From Gautieria morchelliformis (taxonomy: Eukaryota > Basidiomycota > Agaricomycetes > Gomphales > Gomphaceae): a stretch of DNA of 64,000 bases. A program made the translations under genes and the position numbers. Below, piece by piece: positions 45,590 through 58,016 of this stretch. The stretch is from the NCBI GenBank assembly GCA_015179125.1, contig WHVA01000054.1, forward strand, positions 279,786 to 343,785. Reading direction: 5' to 3'. Below the pieces are notes generated by a model. The model worked only from the letters and a program-made list of their open reading frames with translations, ran no database searches and was not told the origin of the DNA. Every line of letters begins with the position of its first letter. The first letter of the stretch is position 1.

Positions 45590-47060
45590 TACACGGCACC
45601 TTTCTTCTTCTTTTCGCTCTTCTTCCCTGCTTTGCCCTCTCCACCTCCTGGATGGGCTGTGGGCCCAAGCATGCCGCTGTCGCACCCAACCAACGTAGGC
45701 TGGATATCAGCGTGGTTTGAGAACGGGTCATGAAGCGAAGGCGTGCCTGGAAATATACGCTGCAGGCGAGCAAATGTCTTCTTTCGCTCTGCTGCCTCAG
45801 ACTCTTTTTGATCTACGCTTGCTTGGAGAAGCTTCACGTGACATTCCTGGTGCTTCTCGTTGGTGGCACGCGGCTGCTAGCGACAACCTGCTCCGGCTCC
45901 GGCTTCACATCATCATCATCATCATCGGACAGAGCGCCAACGCTGTACACGGTCAAACCATACGCGGGTATAACCATGGGTACGGCCGGAGGAAAAGGGT
46001 TTCCTTACGGCGCATTCGCGTCAAGAGAGTGCTCAGGTGCTACGGGTGTCGTATATGATGCATTGAAAGACGGGGAGGCTGAATTTATCCCATTCCCAGT
46101 CCCGACAGTTGTCGCAAAGCTTGCACCGTACACTGGCGGCCCTCCATCTGGACGGAGCGCGAGGTACGATCGGCCATCCGGCGCGGCCGGGTGTGGCGGA
46201 GGCGGGACATTGGTATGAAAAGGGTGGTGCGTGCGACGAATAGGTTGGATAATAGACGTGGGGATGCGGCGCGAAGTGGCTTGGAGTCTGGAGAGCAGGG
46301 TCTGCAGCAGGTATTTGGGGAGGGAGCTGCTGTTGCGCATCGTCGGCCGGCTGCTGATGCTGTTGGAATTGAGGTTCTGGGGACTTGGGTTCGGGAGGCG
46401 GGTGGTGGCCGGTGGCCGTGGCGTCGCCTGCGGTCTCCTCATTATGAGATTCATCTTCCCCTGTGGCTTGCGCGGTTCCATCCTCGATTGCATGTACATT
46501 GGTGCTTGAAGGGCCGGAAGCCGCCGTGCCTCTGCTTCTGCCTCTGCCTCGAGTGGCTTTTCGTCCACGGGGATTGCGGGGGGTAGACGTGGGCCCTTGC
46601 GCGGACTGCTCCGTGGAGGGGGGGCACCTCTGCCGCGTCGGCCTCTACCTCTTCCGCGCCCACGTCCACGGGTGGATGTGGACGGTGTGGGGTCAGCAGT
46701 GTCCATTTCGATGCCTTGGTGAGTATCATTCCAGTCGTCAGTTACAGCGTCCTTCCCCTGCACATGATCAGGATTTGCAATGTCTTCCCTCTGACCTTCT
46801 GCGTCCTCTCCCTGCATGGGATCCATCCTATCGTCTTCAGCTTCCCCTTCGGCATCTTCATCTCCTTCTGCGAGAAGTGGGTGGTCCTGTATTTTTGAAG
46901 AGCCAGCTGCTGTCCCATCTGGCGCAGCTGCAGTACTGGTGTCATCAATGCGCTGACGTTTGTGAGCCTGCTTGTCAGAGCCTTGAGCGACGACGGACGA
47001 CTCCCTGGGGCGCTTTGCTCGTCCTCCGCCTCTAGTGGTCTTGCATTTGGGAGGCATGTG
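45590..47060 (-). CDS. Hypothetical low-complexity nuclear-type protein
   Basis: The likely start MPPKCKTTRGGGRAKRPRES (near 47,057) is followed by a Lys/Arg-rich basic patch, an acidic stretch (EGDEDAEGEAEDD), an RGRGRGRGRRGRG tract of RGG/AT-hook type and a Pro/Ser-rich region ending DANAP at a GTAAGG donor (46,008). A downstream piece (45,590-45,870) reads EKHQECHVKLLQASVDQKES, then a helical Lys/Glu-rich stretch and a Lys-rich end KKSEKKKKGAV. One or two introns would be needed and their acceptors are not settled. The composition suggests a disordered nucleic-acid-binding protein. No family recognised. It appears undamaged in its first 350 codons. Confidence 0.5.
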
Positions 47061-47215
47061 TGTAAGAGCGATAGATGCTGGAGTGAAGAGGCTCGTGGTC
47101 AAGAGCAACAGTGTTCAGGCTCCGAACCTCTGGCGCCTGGGCCAGTCTGTTCGAGATTTTTTGCAATACTTAGGAAATATACGTTGTTGGTATTAGAAAC
47201 TCATTATTACAAGAC

Positions 47216-49700
47216 CTACTTAAGTTCCTCCCATTCGTCACAGCTCTCAAAAGTAAACTCTTCGGGCTCTAGATCTGTTGAGTCCCTCCCAGATCCCCTA
47301 TTGGCCTCCCTATCGATCTCCTGTGCATCCTTGTCACTCAATATATCCATCTGCCAGTCAAAGTCGTTGTGAAGGTTCTGCACACATGCTGAGAACCCCT
47401 GGTCTTGCCATGTGTTCTCCCGTTCTATATCCTTCTCCTCCCACTTCCAGCTAGCCGTGAAATCCAGCCGTGCCTTCTTGATCATAAATTTGAGCATCTG
47501 GAGTTGCTCCATCAGATAGGGTGATATGCGGTTTCTGCGACGTGTATCTGTCTCTGCGCTAGAAGAGAAGACCCGCTCCGCAGGGACCAACGACGCTTGT
47601 GCTGGGAGGTAGTCGAGTGCCCAATGAGAAAGTCGTGGATAGTTTCCGTCGTTGTGCTGGTTATGATTAGAATGTTGAATCAAACAAAGATATTATTACT
47701 CACATCCCACCATTTTACTAGGTCGACACTATATATGTCGGGCCAGTTCGCAGCATGACAATAAGAGTCCCATTCTTCTTCGATCGATGGTAAGCCTGAG
47801 GTACGCCCTGTTTGAGTCTCATCGATTCCCTGGCCGAAAAGGAGTGTGTAGACATTGCGTGACAAGCCTGGTAGGTTTATGGTCTCTCTGGTAGATTGAA
47901 TGGCTGGTTGACACCCGTCGTATTTTGCAAGCTAGGTGATCATGGTCACTTTTCATTGTATAGCAGAGTGTGATAACTTACCTCCGATAGAATAGTCCAT
48001 TTAGCAAATGCAACCTGATTGGTCGGCCAATTCCTTTCAATCCACCGAAATCTGAGCGATGGATGAAGAACTGGCCAAGGCTTGATTAGCAAACTCATAT
48101 TGTATCTATTTGCCACATACCAATGGAAATAATATGAGCCTTTGAAAACCGACGCTCGTTGTACTGTGAGGTCATTTTTTCAATCGCTGCATCAATCATC
48201 TTTCTTAGGTGTGCCTTTGAAGGCTCCTTGCGCATCCGTGTCCAAGACGATAGGAGGGCATCGAAAACTGGGAGTACGCAAGCAAGGATAGACATGTGTT
48301 CGGTGCACATAACAGCTTGTAGAGCATGAGCCGGCTTGATGGAATAAGTATTGCACTTAGGTTAAAGAGATAAACAAGACTTGCCTCTAATACATCTTTT
48401 ATATCCTTCAGAACGGCCCATTCGTTGTTTGTGAGTCGTTGCTTGAAGACAGTACTCATGACTGGTGGTGAAGTATAAACTTCAATTGCCTAAAAAAACA
48501 TTAGCATTTCATATTCGTCAAGAGCACCAGAACGACTTGCCTGACGAAGATACAATGTCCGTTCAATCATCATATACGATGATCCCCATCGGATTGGACT
48601 ATCCCGAATAAGGGTGACATGTGCCATTTGGTAAGGCATCTTCTGATCATTGAGCCAGCATGCTCGACGGTTGCCAGTTGAAACGATCTCTTTAAATTCC
48701 TCACGCCGAAGTTGGGAGGTCCGAATTGTGTTCACAATGTTGCGCGCGATCGCAACCGGATCGCGCTGTAAGGCCTGTGCAGGTGTCTGACTAGAAGGAT
48801 TTACCGGTTCCTCAGTCAGGCCAAAATCACCAGTAGAATTTTCTAATGCCTCGATGCTTGTGCATTCTCGTAGCATGGCGGCAACGGTGACATGAAGACG
48901 ATGTGGGAAGCAGCTAAATACAGTAAGAAGACTGAGGCTATTCAATAATAGCGAAACTTACATGATTTGTTGATTAGCACTATCGAAATCTATGAATCAC
49001 GCCATTAGGAGATGTTCAAAGTCATGCATCATTGCGGCCATATTAGATGCACCATCTGTAGTGACAAACATAATCTACAGGGATTTAGTCGTGATAACTG
49101 TGTGAGAAAATAAATAGCTTGCCTTGTCCGTTATGTTGACACGATCTGTGATAAAAAGCAAACCCTTTGCAAGATCCTGACCAAAGTGGCGGCCAGGCAT
49201 TGGAAGGAAACCGATCAGAGCAGCACATAGCACCAGCTCTCCCTTACCAGCCAGTGACATTGATGTTGACCCACGAAGTAAGTAGTGAGCAGTTACAGCT
49301 CCATACGCACGCATACTCTTATCATCCCATATGTCCATTGTAAGTGATATCTTCCCAACCGATTGCTAGTATATGAAGTGTGAGAATTAGTATTCCTATA
49401 CAATTCACGAGATAAACTTACTGCTAGCTCCTTTTTGAGTTCTCTGAAGTTGTGATCCCATGCCTTTCCAATTAAGCTGCGGATTGTGGTTCGGTGCGGG
49501 ATATCACAGCTCAGTAGGGATTCTCTTAGCAAAAGCAAAAGGTCATGGAATTCAGGGCATTCGACAACATTAATGGACTAAATGTTTGAGAATATGGATT
49601 AGTTATAAAAGCACATTGTATCCCACATACCTGATCATCTGCAACGATCCAATTGACTAGGGCTGCTTTAAACCAACCGGTTGAGAAAGGTGGGTGTGGC
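47216..49700 (-). pseudogene. hAT transposase, 5'-truncated and decayed
   Basis: Minus-strand exons separated by short introns. The start of the remaining part is FSTGWFKAALVNWIVADDQ at 49,690, just before the adjoining LTR; an ISLTMDIWDDK catalytic-Asp region lies near 49,340, FVTTDGASNM near 49,060, and CFPHRLHVTVAAML near 48,900. A SPIRWGSSYMMIER block follows, and the C-terminal hAT dimerisation domain (LPAQASLVPAERVFSSSAETDTRRR, here in two overlapping halves) lies at 47,530-47,610. An in-frame TGA follows HLLMA near 48,998. The N-terminal zinc-finger (BED) part is absent, replaced by the LTR at 49,701. A second remnant of the family is at 889-1,071. Confidence 0.85.
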
Positions 49701-50127
49701 TGTAAGGGCAACCCTGACTAGTCGTGGAGATCACACTACCACACAACTGACAAGGGGAAATCCAAAGAGAAAAGTCTAAGGACCCCCAATGTCAGCGAGC
49801 CCGTATTATACTACGCTGCGCAGCCAGGGACAACACTTGGCACCCGCCATCAACCCTGCATCTCCCTGACCACCCTGACCCTTGATCGACCCTTGATGCC
49901 ACCTATTACGCGAGTCGCTTGATTTCCGACACTGTTCCAAGAGTGGAAGTCGGAAATTGGAGTGGAACTGGCAAGGTGAATAGAACTGGTGGAAGTTCTC
50001 CCAGAAGCGGAATCATTTCCGAAAGCGGAGGTGGAGATGGAATCGGAACCGGAAGCGGAGTCGGAAATGGAGTCGGAACTGGGTGTGGTGTCGGAACTGG
50101 GAATGGAAAACAGGGTGTCCCCTGACA
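49701..50127 (-). repeat. 3' LTR of gypsy family A
   Basis: 427 bp, TGTCAGGGGA...GCCCTTACA on the minus strand, matching 8,788-9,270. A purine-rich tract (AGAGGGGGGTGA on the minus strand) precedes it, as expected at a 3' LTR. Its outer edge cuts the hAT gene. Confidence 0.88.
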
Positions 50128-51807
50128 TCACCCCCCTCTAGCGTGCTGCGTCCTCGAAGCATGGGACACGAGGGATTGAAATGCCAGTGAGCGGATTCGG
50201 CGAGGGGCACCAGGGTGTGTCCTATAGAACTCGCGGAGTTTGTCTGGAGCGGAGATATCTTGCTCCGGGACCCACGAATTCTCCTCATACCCATACCCTT
50301 CCCATTTCACGAGGAATTGGAGTCGTCCTCGTACAAACCGGCTGTCCAGGATCCGTTCCACCACATAGTGCTCTTCCCCATCTACAATTTCCGGTGGAGG
50401 TGGCGAATGGGCCTTCCGACCTGGAATTGGGTCCTCCAGCATAGGGAGTAACTTCACCACATTGAAGACGGGGTGGAGGCAGGACATGGACATCGGAAGT
50501 CGGAGGCGGTATGCATTCCGTCCAACCCTCCGCATCACTGTGAAGGGCCCAAGGTAGCGGTGGGCAAGCTTCTGCGAAGGGCGTGTGGTGCGGATGTCAC
50601 TTGCATCTAGATACACCTTGTCTCCAACTTGGTACTCTGGGGCGGGAACCCGGCGTTGGTTGTAGTACCTTGCCATGTCATCCTTGGCCTTCGCAAGGGC
50701 CGACTTGGCTTCCGAAAGGGTGGAGTCCATGCGTCTCGGAACTCATTGACCGTCTCAAGTCGGGACTCAGCCTGGCGTGGTTCGAAGCCCATCCGTGGGT
50801 GTCGTCCGGAGTCAAGCATGAAGGGAGTCTGTTGTGTGGCGGAATGTACATGGTTGTTGTATTGGAATTCCGCCAGTGGAAGTAACTCATCCCAGTCATC
50901 CTGCCTCTCATTGACAAAGAGGCGGAGATATTGCTCCAACTCCTGATTGACCCGTTCCGTCTGTCCGTCACCCTGCGGATGGTACGCTGTGGTGCTAGCC
51001 AGCTTTATGTCGAGCAGGCGGTAGAGCTCCCGAGTCAATTCCGCGACGAATTGTGGACCTCGGTCGGAAACAACTTGCTTCGGGAGCCCATGCAACTTCC
51101 AGACATGTGCAAGGAACAGGCGGGCCGCTCCGAGGGCTGTAATCGTCGTGTGCGTCGGAATGAAGTGGGACACCTTGCTTGCCGAATCCACGATGTTCAT
51201 GATCGCGTCGTAGCCATGAGACTCTGGGAGTTCGACGATGAAGTCGACACTGATGGTGTCCCAGCGGGATTCGGGAATCGGGAGTGGAACAAGTTCTCCG
51301 ACGGGCAGATGTTGTTGTGCTTTGGTTCGGAGATAAAGGTCACATGTCTTCACATACTGTCCAATGTAGCGGGACATCTGAGGCCACCAGTAATTCCGAG
51401 CCACTAACTCCAGCGTCTTCCACCTGCCAGCATGCCCAGGGACCCGTGTGTCATGGTGCTGGGACACAATGCGGCGGCGGAGGTCCGCCCCACCTGGAAC
51501 GTAGACCTTGCCTCTGAAGTGGAGCAGTCCATCACGTTCCGACCATTCCGCTGCCCATACAGACCATGAGTGCCCTTTCCGAAGTTCCTCCACCGCCTTC
51601 ACCACCGACTCCTCCTTCTCTCCATTCCGGTACTGCCTCCGGATATCCCAGAGCATTTCCGCTTCTGCCCCAACTGCCGTCACTCCTTCCAGGGCGCGGA
51701 TTGCAAAGAGACTTGGGCGGAGCAGTGTCATATCCGCGTTGTCCCCACTTCCGCTTCCATGATCCGCACGGCGGGATAGGGCATCGGGCTTGCCGATGGT
51801 GCGGCCA
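50128..51807 (-). mobile_element. Gypsy family A, partial copy: RNase H end, integrase and chromodomain
   Basis: From 51,807 downward on the minus strand: the GKPDALSRR end of RNase H, then integrase with its zinc-binding region (HHDTRVPGHAG), DDE-core words (DFIVELPES, SDRGPQF and HPQGDGQTERVNQ), and a C-terminal chromodomain (YVVERILDSR, LVKWEGYGYEENSWVPE). A chromodomain after integrase marks it as a chromovirus. The 5' half is missing where the gypsy B element begins. Together with the 6.1-9.3 kb copy it shows both ends of one family, from two different insertions. Broken. Confidence 0.9.
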
Positions 51808-52020
51808 TGTAAATAACCCGTGTATCTACATGTACATTAGTTATTACATAATCCCAGTGGGCCCCTTATGGACCCACTGTATAGTTTATGCGTGGGAACT
51901 GGCTAGCGGTCCCCATCGCATCTTACCCTTACACTGTCACTACGTAGCATCAGAATACCACACATTGGTCAAGTTCTGTCCTGCTCTTGTGACCTGAGGC
52001 TTAAGATAGATATCTTTACA
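51808..52020 (+). repeat. Gypsy B 5' LTR
   Basis: TGTAAATAAC...ATCTTTACA, 213 bp; matches 59,193-59,406 and the minus-strand LTR at 666-879. Confidence 0.92.
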
Positions 52021-52233
52021 CCTTTTTGAACTATCCTGCGGTTGATCGCCATGCGACCAACCGATAGTGGATTCGAAGCAATCTTGAAAAAGATCGCTGC
52101 GTCGACGACTAAACATCGTTGAGACCCTCCAGTAGACCCTCTACTGTCGGCTGCGAGCATGATGATTCCACGCAGTTGAAGACGGACACGAGCGACGAGC
52201 TCGAGGTCCACACCCCAGGCACAGCCCAGTGAC

Positions 52234-54470
52234 ATGACGGCTGACGCTATCCTGGACCAAGAGACCAGGACGATAGAAGACGGAGAGATCGTAGATCTCA
52301 CCGCCCTCGTCCCCTCAGCAGAGGACGAGGACAATCCCGACCACGTCTCGTCGAGCGTGGCCAAAGAAGAGACGACGCCGGGCAATGAGCTGGCACCGCC
52401 CCCCCATCTCTCTCTGCCCAAAGACAAAGGAAAGGGCAGAGAAGTCTCACCATCGTCAGACGGTAGAGCAACAACGTCGAGATGGGCACAAGGCCACGAC
52501 TCAAACCGACGCTCACGAAGTAGAGCGACGACGATCGTCCCTGAAGGAGGACGACGGCAAAAGAGACGAGCCCCAGACGATGGTCAGGACTCGGAATACT
52601 CAAGCTCTAGTTGCAAGAGCTCGAGGGCTCACGCCATCGACCACGAGACGGCAGAGGCCCTGAACAAACAGGTGCAGGCTGCGCTGCACCGAAGTACGCT
52701 GACGTGCCACAAGCGCAATCAGCTGGCATCGCAGCTTGACCACGCCGCCGCCGCCCTAATGGCAATCGGCAAGGAACTCCACCAGGCGGAGGAGGTCAGG
52801 CTGCAAGACGCAGCCACGCTGGAGGACGTCCAGAAAGCACTCCGCCCACGTGGGGAACGTGACGCAACTCGTCCGAGCTCGCGACAGTCCGCAGCTAATG
52901 AACGCAGTCGCGACGCGAACTGACAAGAGCGAGACAAGCAGCAAATGCCGCCGCCAGCCGTCCCGGTCGAACAGGACGTAAGGTTCGGGAACGAACCTCA
53001 GGAACAACCGGCTGCCCCAACGGACAGCCGTAAAACGATCCAACAGATCATTAGGGATCAGGTCGCCTCAGAGCCTGACTCTGAAACGACGACCGAGAGC
53101 TTAGAGCTCGAAGTCGCACACTGGCAGCGTAAAGAAGCCGCAGCCACGCGCCGCCACACACGCGCACTCGAGCTACTAGCCAAGAACGCCGAAGAGACGG
53201 TGGCCCACAGCCACACTGCTCAGCTGCCCGACGAGCAGCTCACGCAAGCCGTACAGGACGCACGGCAAGCACGCGCTGCCTACAACAGCAGGCTACGGAT
53301 CCGCAACGCGGGACTGACCGGGGACACCAGGCACAAAACGCCCCCGGATCCGAGAGCACAAAATGCTCCCAATCCCGAGCCCGATCCGGGCCCGGGGCCC
53401 GTCAGGGCATATAACAGCCTGCCCCGCGCGGCGTCAAACCGCGTGAGAGATCCATGGCCCCAACGGAAGGCCAGGGAATCCCTGACCAGGCCTACGTCGT
53501 ACCAATGGAGCCGTACGACGGGATCACACGGATGATCCGCGTGGCGTTAGCAGACGCCGCGGACACAGACCCAGAGAAGCCTGTGCTAGCGAAGGCCGGC
53601 CGGCGTAAAATTGGCCCACCCCGAGCCATATGCAGGGGGATCGGACCTCGAAGAGTTTGAAGTCTTCGTGGCGGCCATCCTACGATGGCTAAAATGAATT
53701 GCCTCCTTGGGCCAACCAGCATTGACACGCAGGTCGGCTATGTGGGCACTCGCCTCACCGGCGAAGCCCAGGAATGGTTCCTTCGAAACGTTGAACGCTT
53801 CGATCGCCAGGTCCGCAGCTGGACGCTGGAATCTGTGATGCAAGGCCTTCAAAAAAGGTTCCTGCACACACTGACATACCATCATGCATCGAATAAATTC
53901 GACGCGGTCATGCAAGGCATGAAAACCGTTCAGGAGATGCTGAATGAGCTCACGAAATACGCGGCACGTATGATACAGCCGCCAGACGAGTACATGTTCC
54001 GGAGATGGTTCGGATTGGTGCTACACGAAACGCTGCACAACGAAGTCCTCAAAAAGGGCTATAATGCCGAGAGCAGCTCAATAGAGCAACTCTTCGAGAT
54101 GGCCCGAATGATCGAGGAGGCATCCCGATACAACATGGGGATGCGCCGCGCAGAAAGCGCAGCAGCAACGGTAAGCGCCGCCCGGCTCACAGGGAGCAAG
54201 CCGTTGACACCAACAGGCCTGACCAGGCCCAGCCTGTTCACAAGAAGCGGAACAGGTCAACGGCTACCGCCCTCACGCCCAGCACAAGCTGGACGCCCGC
54301 CTGAAGCTAAACAGCCTCAAGCATCAGGATCGTCCCCGTGACCTGCCCCACCGACGAAAACGTCGGGCCGGCCCAATGACAGGCCCAGCGGCAGCCAAAG
54401 CAACACCACATGCTTTGAATGCGGCCAACCTGGCCACAAGAAGGCAGAATGCCCCCGGCTTAGGTCTGGT
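52234..54470 (+). pseudogene. Gypsy B gag region
   Basis: The N-terminal part is acidic and Ser/Arg-rich and carries heptad-like helical stretches (LASQLDHAAAALMAIGKELHQ). The capsid-like part has GYVGTRLTGEAQEWFLRNVE and an EMARMIEEASRYNMG helix. A CCHC zinc knuckle (CFECGQPGHKKAEC) lies near 54,415. It is a structural gag fossil, divided among several frames. Confidence 0.85.
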
Positions 54471-54661
54471 ATAAGGACAGCGGCCGTGAGGCACGACGGT
54501 GAAGCCGAGGATCCGGAGACGGATCCCGATAAAACTCTCTTCAACAGATTGATGAAGAGGGGGAGGGTGATCCCCAACCCAACGACACTCCGGATAACGG
54601 AGACACGCCCGCTGAAGAGTGGGACCCTGAGCCGTCCCAATACTATGAATGGGACGAAGAG

Positions 54662-57600
54662 GTGGAGGACACCACCTACAGGTCCAGCACGATCAGATTC
54701 GCGCTGGAGACAAACCGCCACGAAAGTCATGGCGGCACGCACATCGGTCACGCCAGACAAGGCGGCCGAGCCGGTGTATCACCACTGAAGCAAACACAGA
54801 ACGCGGCCAACGCGTCCTGTAGTGAGAACCGTACCCTATCGGGGTACTGGGAAATAAACGGCGTAAAAGCCCACTGCCTGCTAGATAGCGGCAGCGAAGG
54901 GGTACTGCTGTCCCCCGAATTCACGCGAGCTACAGGGATGAAGACATTCTCCCTGGAGCAACCAATCGCGCTGCAGCTAGCCTGCATAGGCAGCCATTCC
55001 ACGATCAACTATGGAACGAACACGACCATCAAGTTTGGTCGCGGGACATACGACGAATACTTCGACGTAGCAAACATCGAATATTACGACGCGATCTTAG
55101 GGACACCGTTCCTAAGGAGATTCGGCATAACCCTGGACTTCTCGAGCCCAGGGACGATCCGCAAGGGAAACGAAGTGATCCCCATGGGCAAGGTCTCATT
55201 CGACGACGACGAATCGAAGAACGAGGACAAAGGGCCACGGGTGAGCAGGATCACCCAAGCGCCGACGCCGAACCTGGCTCATTGAAGCCAGGAGGACGAG
55301 TCGCAGGACGACTCGTCCTTGAACTCACCCTACAGTCGTAGGGAGAGACGCTCTCACCTAACGGTGAAAGCGATGGGAAAGAGAAAGCGGGCCCGTGCGC
55401 CGCGGGACCTAATAGACGCCAACAGCGCCTATGGCTTCTAAGCCAACCACTACCATCATCCTCACGGATGATGACCTTCCTCGCCTCCGCGAGGAATGGA
55501 TGGAAAGAATCACTGACCTAGTCAGTGGAATTCCATTAGAACTCCCGCCACTGCGGGAGATCAACCATGAGATCAACCTCATGATCCCAACAAGCACATG
55601 CGGTATCGACTACCGAAATGCCCCGAACACTTCCGAGAGGAACTGTCGGCAAAATAGAACGATACACCACGGCAAAGTGGTGGATTCCGGCAGTAGCACA
55701 GCAGGCAGTGCCCATGCTGTGTGTGCCAAAGAAGAATGGTACGTTGAGAACCGTCTTCGATCTGCGCCAGCAGAACGAAAACACGGTGAAGGACGTCACA
55801 CCCTTCCCGGATCAGGATATCATACGCAGCGACATGGCTCGCTGCCATATTGAACTAAACTCGATATGTCAGAAGCATACGAGCAGATCCGGATTCATCC
55901 GGATCACGTAGCAAAGACAGCCTTTGCCACATCCTCAGCACCTTCAGGAGCCAGGTGATACAGATGGGGGACTGTAACACCCCATCAACATTCCAACGGC
56001 TGATGACAGCCATTTTCCGCGACTGCATAGGTCGCTTCGTCCATGTATACATGGATGACATCTTCATATTCTCGCTCTCAATACAAGAGCATGAAGAGCA
56101 CCTCTACATCGTCTTTGACAGACTGAGGAAGAACCACCTCTTTCTGAGCAAGAAAAAGGTGGACTTCTACTCCATCCGAATGGAGTGCCTCGGCCATATG
56201 ATCGATGGCCGAGGGGTACATGCTGATGAGGATAAGATGCAACGCATCCGCGAGTGGCGCAGGCCACGGACATTCAACGACGTCCAGTGTTTCCTCGGGC
56301 TCGTACAGTATCTGGCACACTACATGCCGGATGTTAGCGCATATACCACCCCGCTATCGGGCTGTGCACGTAATAACCGTCCATTCGAATGGACGCCACT
56401 GCTGACAAATGCTGGCAAAGCATTAAGGCATTGGCCTGTAAGGCCCCGATCCTGTGTCCAGTAGACGCAAGGTGCCCAGAGCCGATCTGGGTGATCACCG
56501 ACGGATCAAAAGCCGGTGTCGGTGCGGTCTACGGCCAAGGTCCTGACTGGAAAACTTGTCGACCGGCCGGCTTCTTGTCAAAGCAGTTCAGCGTTGCTCA
56601 GCAACACTACCGGACTCACGAGCACGAGACTATCGCGGTGCTCGAGGCTCTCATGAAATGGGAGGACAAACTGCTGGGGCGAAGGTTCACCCTCGTCACA
56701 GACCACAAGGGACTCGAGTACTTCAAGACCCAAAAGAGCCTATCTGACCGACAGGTCAGATGGTGGGAGTTTCTCTCACGGTTCAATTTCAACACCGTTC
56801 ATGTTGACGGTGTAGAGAACAAGGTAGCGGACTGCCTGTCGCGCTACTACGAGAGCGACACGAGTGATGACAATCACCCGGACCACGTCTTCTTGAACGC
56901 GGATGTGCGTCTAGATCCAGACGGTGGGTTATTGCCCACCGACCGGTATGTCAAGCTGTGAACAGCGGCAACAAGACACTCTAAACGCCTCGCTGAGAAG
57001 ACAGAGGCGAGAGTAACGGAAGCCGCCGCATTAAACGAGGGCTCACCAGAGCCCGCGCACGTTGCCGCGTCAAGCGACGACGACGATGACGTCAGAGCCA
57101 TCGCCGCAGGGAATGACGGTGCACCCCTGCGCCAGATCGTTGAGCAAGGCGTAGACCTGTCTAAGGTCCTACAAGACGTGTACCATAGGGACACCATGTT
57201 CACAAAGATCATGGCGCACCCGGACGTGCACCCGAGATTCGGCATCCGGGACGGGCTGATCTGGACTAAGAATCAGCTCAAAAGAGACGTCATTGCCGTC
57301 CCCCGCTCTGTTCTTCAAGGGGGAAGGAGGCTGATCGAAATTATCATCGATCGGGCACATCAGATAGTCGGCCACTACGGCCATCTGAAGACTTCGAACT
57401 ACGTTCGAAGAGCATATTGGTGGCCGGGCATGAGCCCAGACATAGAAGCGTTCTGCACATCGTGCGCGAGGTGTCAGATGACGAAAACCGGGCCACAATG
57501 GCCCAAAGGCCTACTACACAGCCTACCCATTCCGGATAGGCCGTGGCAGTTGATTGGCATCGACTTCATGGGGCCCCTGCCCAAGTCCAACGACTGTGAC

Positions 57601-57825
57601 TACCTGATGGTAGTCATCGACCGACTAACGTCGCTCGTACACCTCATGCCAACCACGACGAGCGTGTCAGCCAAGGGAGTAGCCTGGCTGTTTCTGAAAG
57701 AGGTCATCCGATTACACGGAGTTCCCGACTCCATCGTCTCGGACAGAGACTCAAAGTTCACGTCGATCTTCTGGCGTGAACTCCAGCGACTCATGGGAAC
57801 CTATGTCGTCCTGCAAGGACCTTGA
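54662..57825 (+). pseudogene. Gypsy B pol region: protease, RT, RNase H, integrase
   Basis: A protease motif CLLDSGSEGVLLS lies near 54,880. Reverse transcriptase words include VYMDDIFIFS near 56,050 and an HLFLSKKKVDF thumb-side stretch. RNase H has WVITDGSKAGVGAVYG, LVTDHKGLEYFKTQ and VENKVADCLSRY. Integrase carries HQIVGHYGH with CTSCARCQ, WQLIGIDFMGPLP and IVSDRDSKF. No chromodomain was found, which separates it from family A. Fossil, with several breaks. Confidence 0.9.
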
Positions 57826-58016
57826 AGCCCTGGATAGCTACCTAGAGCTTCGGGGGGTGGGAAAGGCATGCGACCTACCCAGACGCCGCTAGACGCGTCC
57901 ATCACGTGCAGGCCACGTGACGCGCCGGCCACGGCGCAGTTAAATTTTCACCTCGGATCTTTCCGAGGGCGCATCGCTTCTTGGAAGCAACCACCACCAT
58001 CATCTACCCACGAAGA

